From JBHEKP01 sp041859375 (lineage in GTDB: Bacteria; Hydrogenedentota; Hydrogenedentia; Hydrogenedentales; CAITNO01), in assembly GCA_041859375.1 (NCBI GenBank), contig JBHEKP010000007.1:1-14343 (forward strand): a DNA stretch of 14,343 bases, read 5' to 3'. A model generated the notes under the pieces. The model was not told the DNA's origin, ran no database searches, and worked only from the letters and a program-made list of their open reading frames with translations. Positions 13,665 to 14,343 of the stretch are shown here, piece after piece (position 1 is the first letter of the stretch; each line of letters begins with the position of its first letter). A program made the position numbers and the translations under genes.

Positions 13665-14343
13665 GTGGAAAACCACGAACCGGCAAAGCTGGAAAAACAC
13701 CCGGACAACATCCCGCCCGCCAAACGCCTGAAGATTCGGGGCGCGGTCGTGCGCATGCTGCGGGTGGCAATTCTCTCCTATGTGGGTGTCTGTGCCGTTT
13801 TCTTTTGCATGCAGCGGTCCCTGCTTTTTCCGGGGGCTCCCCCCCCTTCCAGCACACCCCGGTCCATGGGCCTGCCCTTCGAGGAGTTCCATCTTTCAGT
13901 CGGCGGGGAAAGCACCCACGGCTGGCGCATATCCGTTGAGAATGCGCGGGGGACGGTCATCTTTTCCCACGGCAACGCCGCGCGCATGGACGACCTGTAC
14001 ACTGCCGGAATTTTCGCCTCACTTGGGTTTAATGTTGTCCAGTACGCCTATGGCGGCTATGGAAACAGCACGGGGAAAACGTCAGAAAAACGGTGCTACA
14101 ACGACATCCGGGCCGTGTGGAAATGGTTGACGGAAGAAAGGGGCGAGAAACCGGAGCGCATCGTTCTGGCGGGGCGGTCGCTGGGCGGCGCGGTGACGGC
14201 GCAGCTTGCCGGCGAGGTGTCCCCGGCGGCGGTCATCCTGGAAAGCACCCTCACCTCCACGGCGGACACGGCCGGGGAGATGCTTCCCTGGCTGCCGGTG
14301 TATCCGCTCGTGCTCGACCGGTTTAACTCCGCCGGAAAAATGG
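13665..14343 (+). CDS. Membrane-anchored alpha/beta hydrolase, 3' end outside the window
   Basis: An open frame from GTG 13665 to the last base (226 codons) with no stop. The first 30 residues are charged and probably cytoplasmic. A hydrophobic segment (about 32-48) acts as a signal anchor, followed by QRSLLFPG, a layout typical of the BEM46/YqkD-like alpha/beta hydrolases. The fold then shows VIFSHGNAARMDDL (the HGN oxyanion region, residues 99-111), QYAYGGYGNSTG, and the nucleophile elbow AGRSLGGA with Ser at 172. A helix with ILESTLTSTADTA follows; the catalytic Asp and His must lie beyond the window. The active domain should face the periplasm. The substrate (an ester, amide or lipid) is unknown. 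The start is backed by AGGAGG 7 nt upstream and a predicted promoter. A run of eight C at 13839-13846 lies early in the gene. Confidence 0.9.
   Translation, partial: MENHEPAKLEKHPDNIPPAKRLKIRGAVVRMLRVAILSYVGVCAVFFCMQRSLLFPGAPPPSSTPRSMGLPFEEFHLSVGGESTHGWRISVENARGTVIFSHGNAARMDDLYTAGIFASLGFNVVQYAYGGYGNSTGKTSEKRCYNDIRAVWKWLTEERGEKPERIVLAGRSLGGAVTAQLAGEVSPAAVILESTLTSTADTAGEMLPWLPVYPLVLDRFNSAGKM

Noticed and set aside
13780..14130. A 116-codon open frame near the right edge
   Set aside because: Out of frame with the alpha/beta hydrolase, whose HGN and GRSLGG motifs fix the real frame.

Overview
The window is GC-rich (about two thirds G+C in the lines I sampled) and densely coding. It holds ten protein genes, two of them cut by the window edges. 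GTG starts are common (miaA, tgt, yajC and the last hydrolase). No rRNA, tRNA, CRISPR array or insertion sequence is visible. Signal peptides, a fused SecDF, secreted ThuA-fold proteins in tandem and a GH20 hexosaminidase suggest a Gram-negative-type, carbohydrate-degrading bacterium. A lineage such as Hydrogenedentota, Planctomycetota or a relative would fit, but this is inferred from gene content and not proven. No trehalose operon surrounds the ThuA genes.

Layout. At 2-943 (+) lies a RhuM-family gene whose 5' end is outside the window. Its G+C looks lower than its neighbours, and a perfect 25-nt palindrome lies inside its coding sequence. It converges on a minus-strand mutL-miaA pair (3837 to 962) coupled by a GTGA overlap. 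A divergent promoter region (about 3838-3993) fires mutL leftward and two tandem secreted ThuA-like genes rightward (3994-5756). After a strong GC-rich hairpin comes tgt, then yajC and a fused secDF, ending at a textbook rho-independent terminator (10130-10167). A strong extended -10 promoter inside the end of tgt probably gives yajC-secDF its own transcript. A short spacer with a G-quadruplex motif separates secDF from the convergent minus-strand MATE transporter and secreted GH20 hexosaminidase (13512 to 10366). A membrane-anchored alpha/beta hydrolase, diverging from the GH20 gene, starts at 13665 and runs off the window end.

How the genes work together. MutL (mismatch repair) and MiaA (A37 tRNA prenylation) form a known partnership. 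Tgt (G34 queuosine pathway) sits with YajC-SecDF, the auxiliary subunits of the Sec translocon, in a widely conserved order. The ThuA pair, the hexosaminidase and the hydrolase are probable exported or envelope proteins and thus potential Sec clients.

I see no clearly novel multi-gene system. The most unusual signals are the palindrome in rhuM, the 15-bp hairpin before tgt, the promoter embedded in tgt, the homopolymer in the mutL promoter spacer, and the diverged motif in the first ThuA copy.
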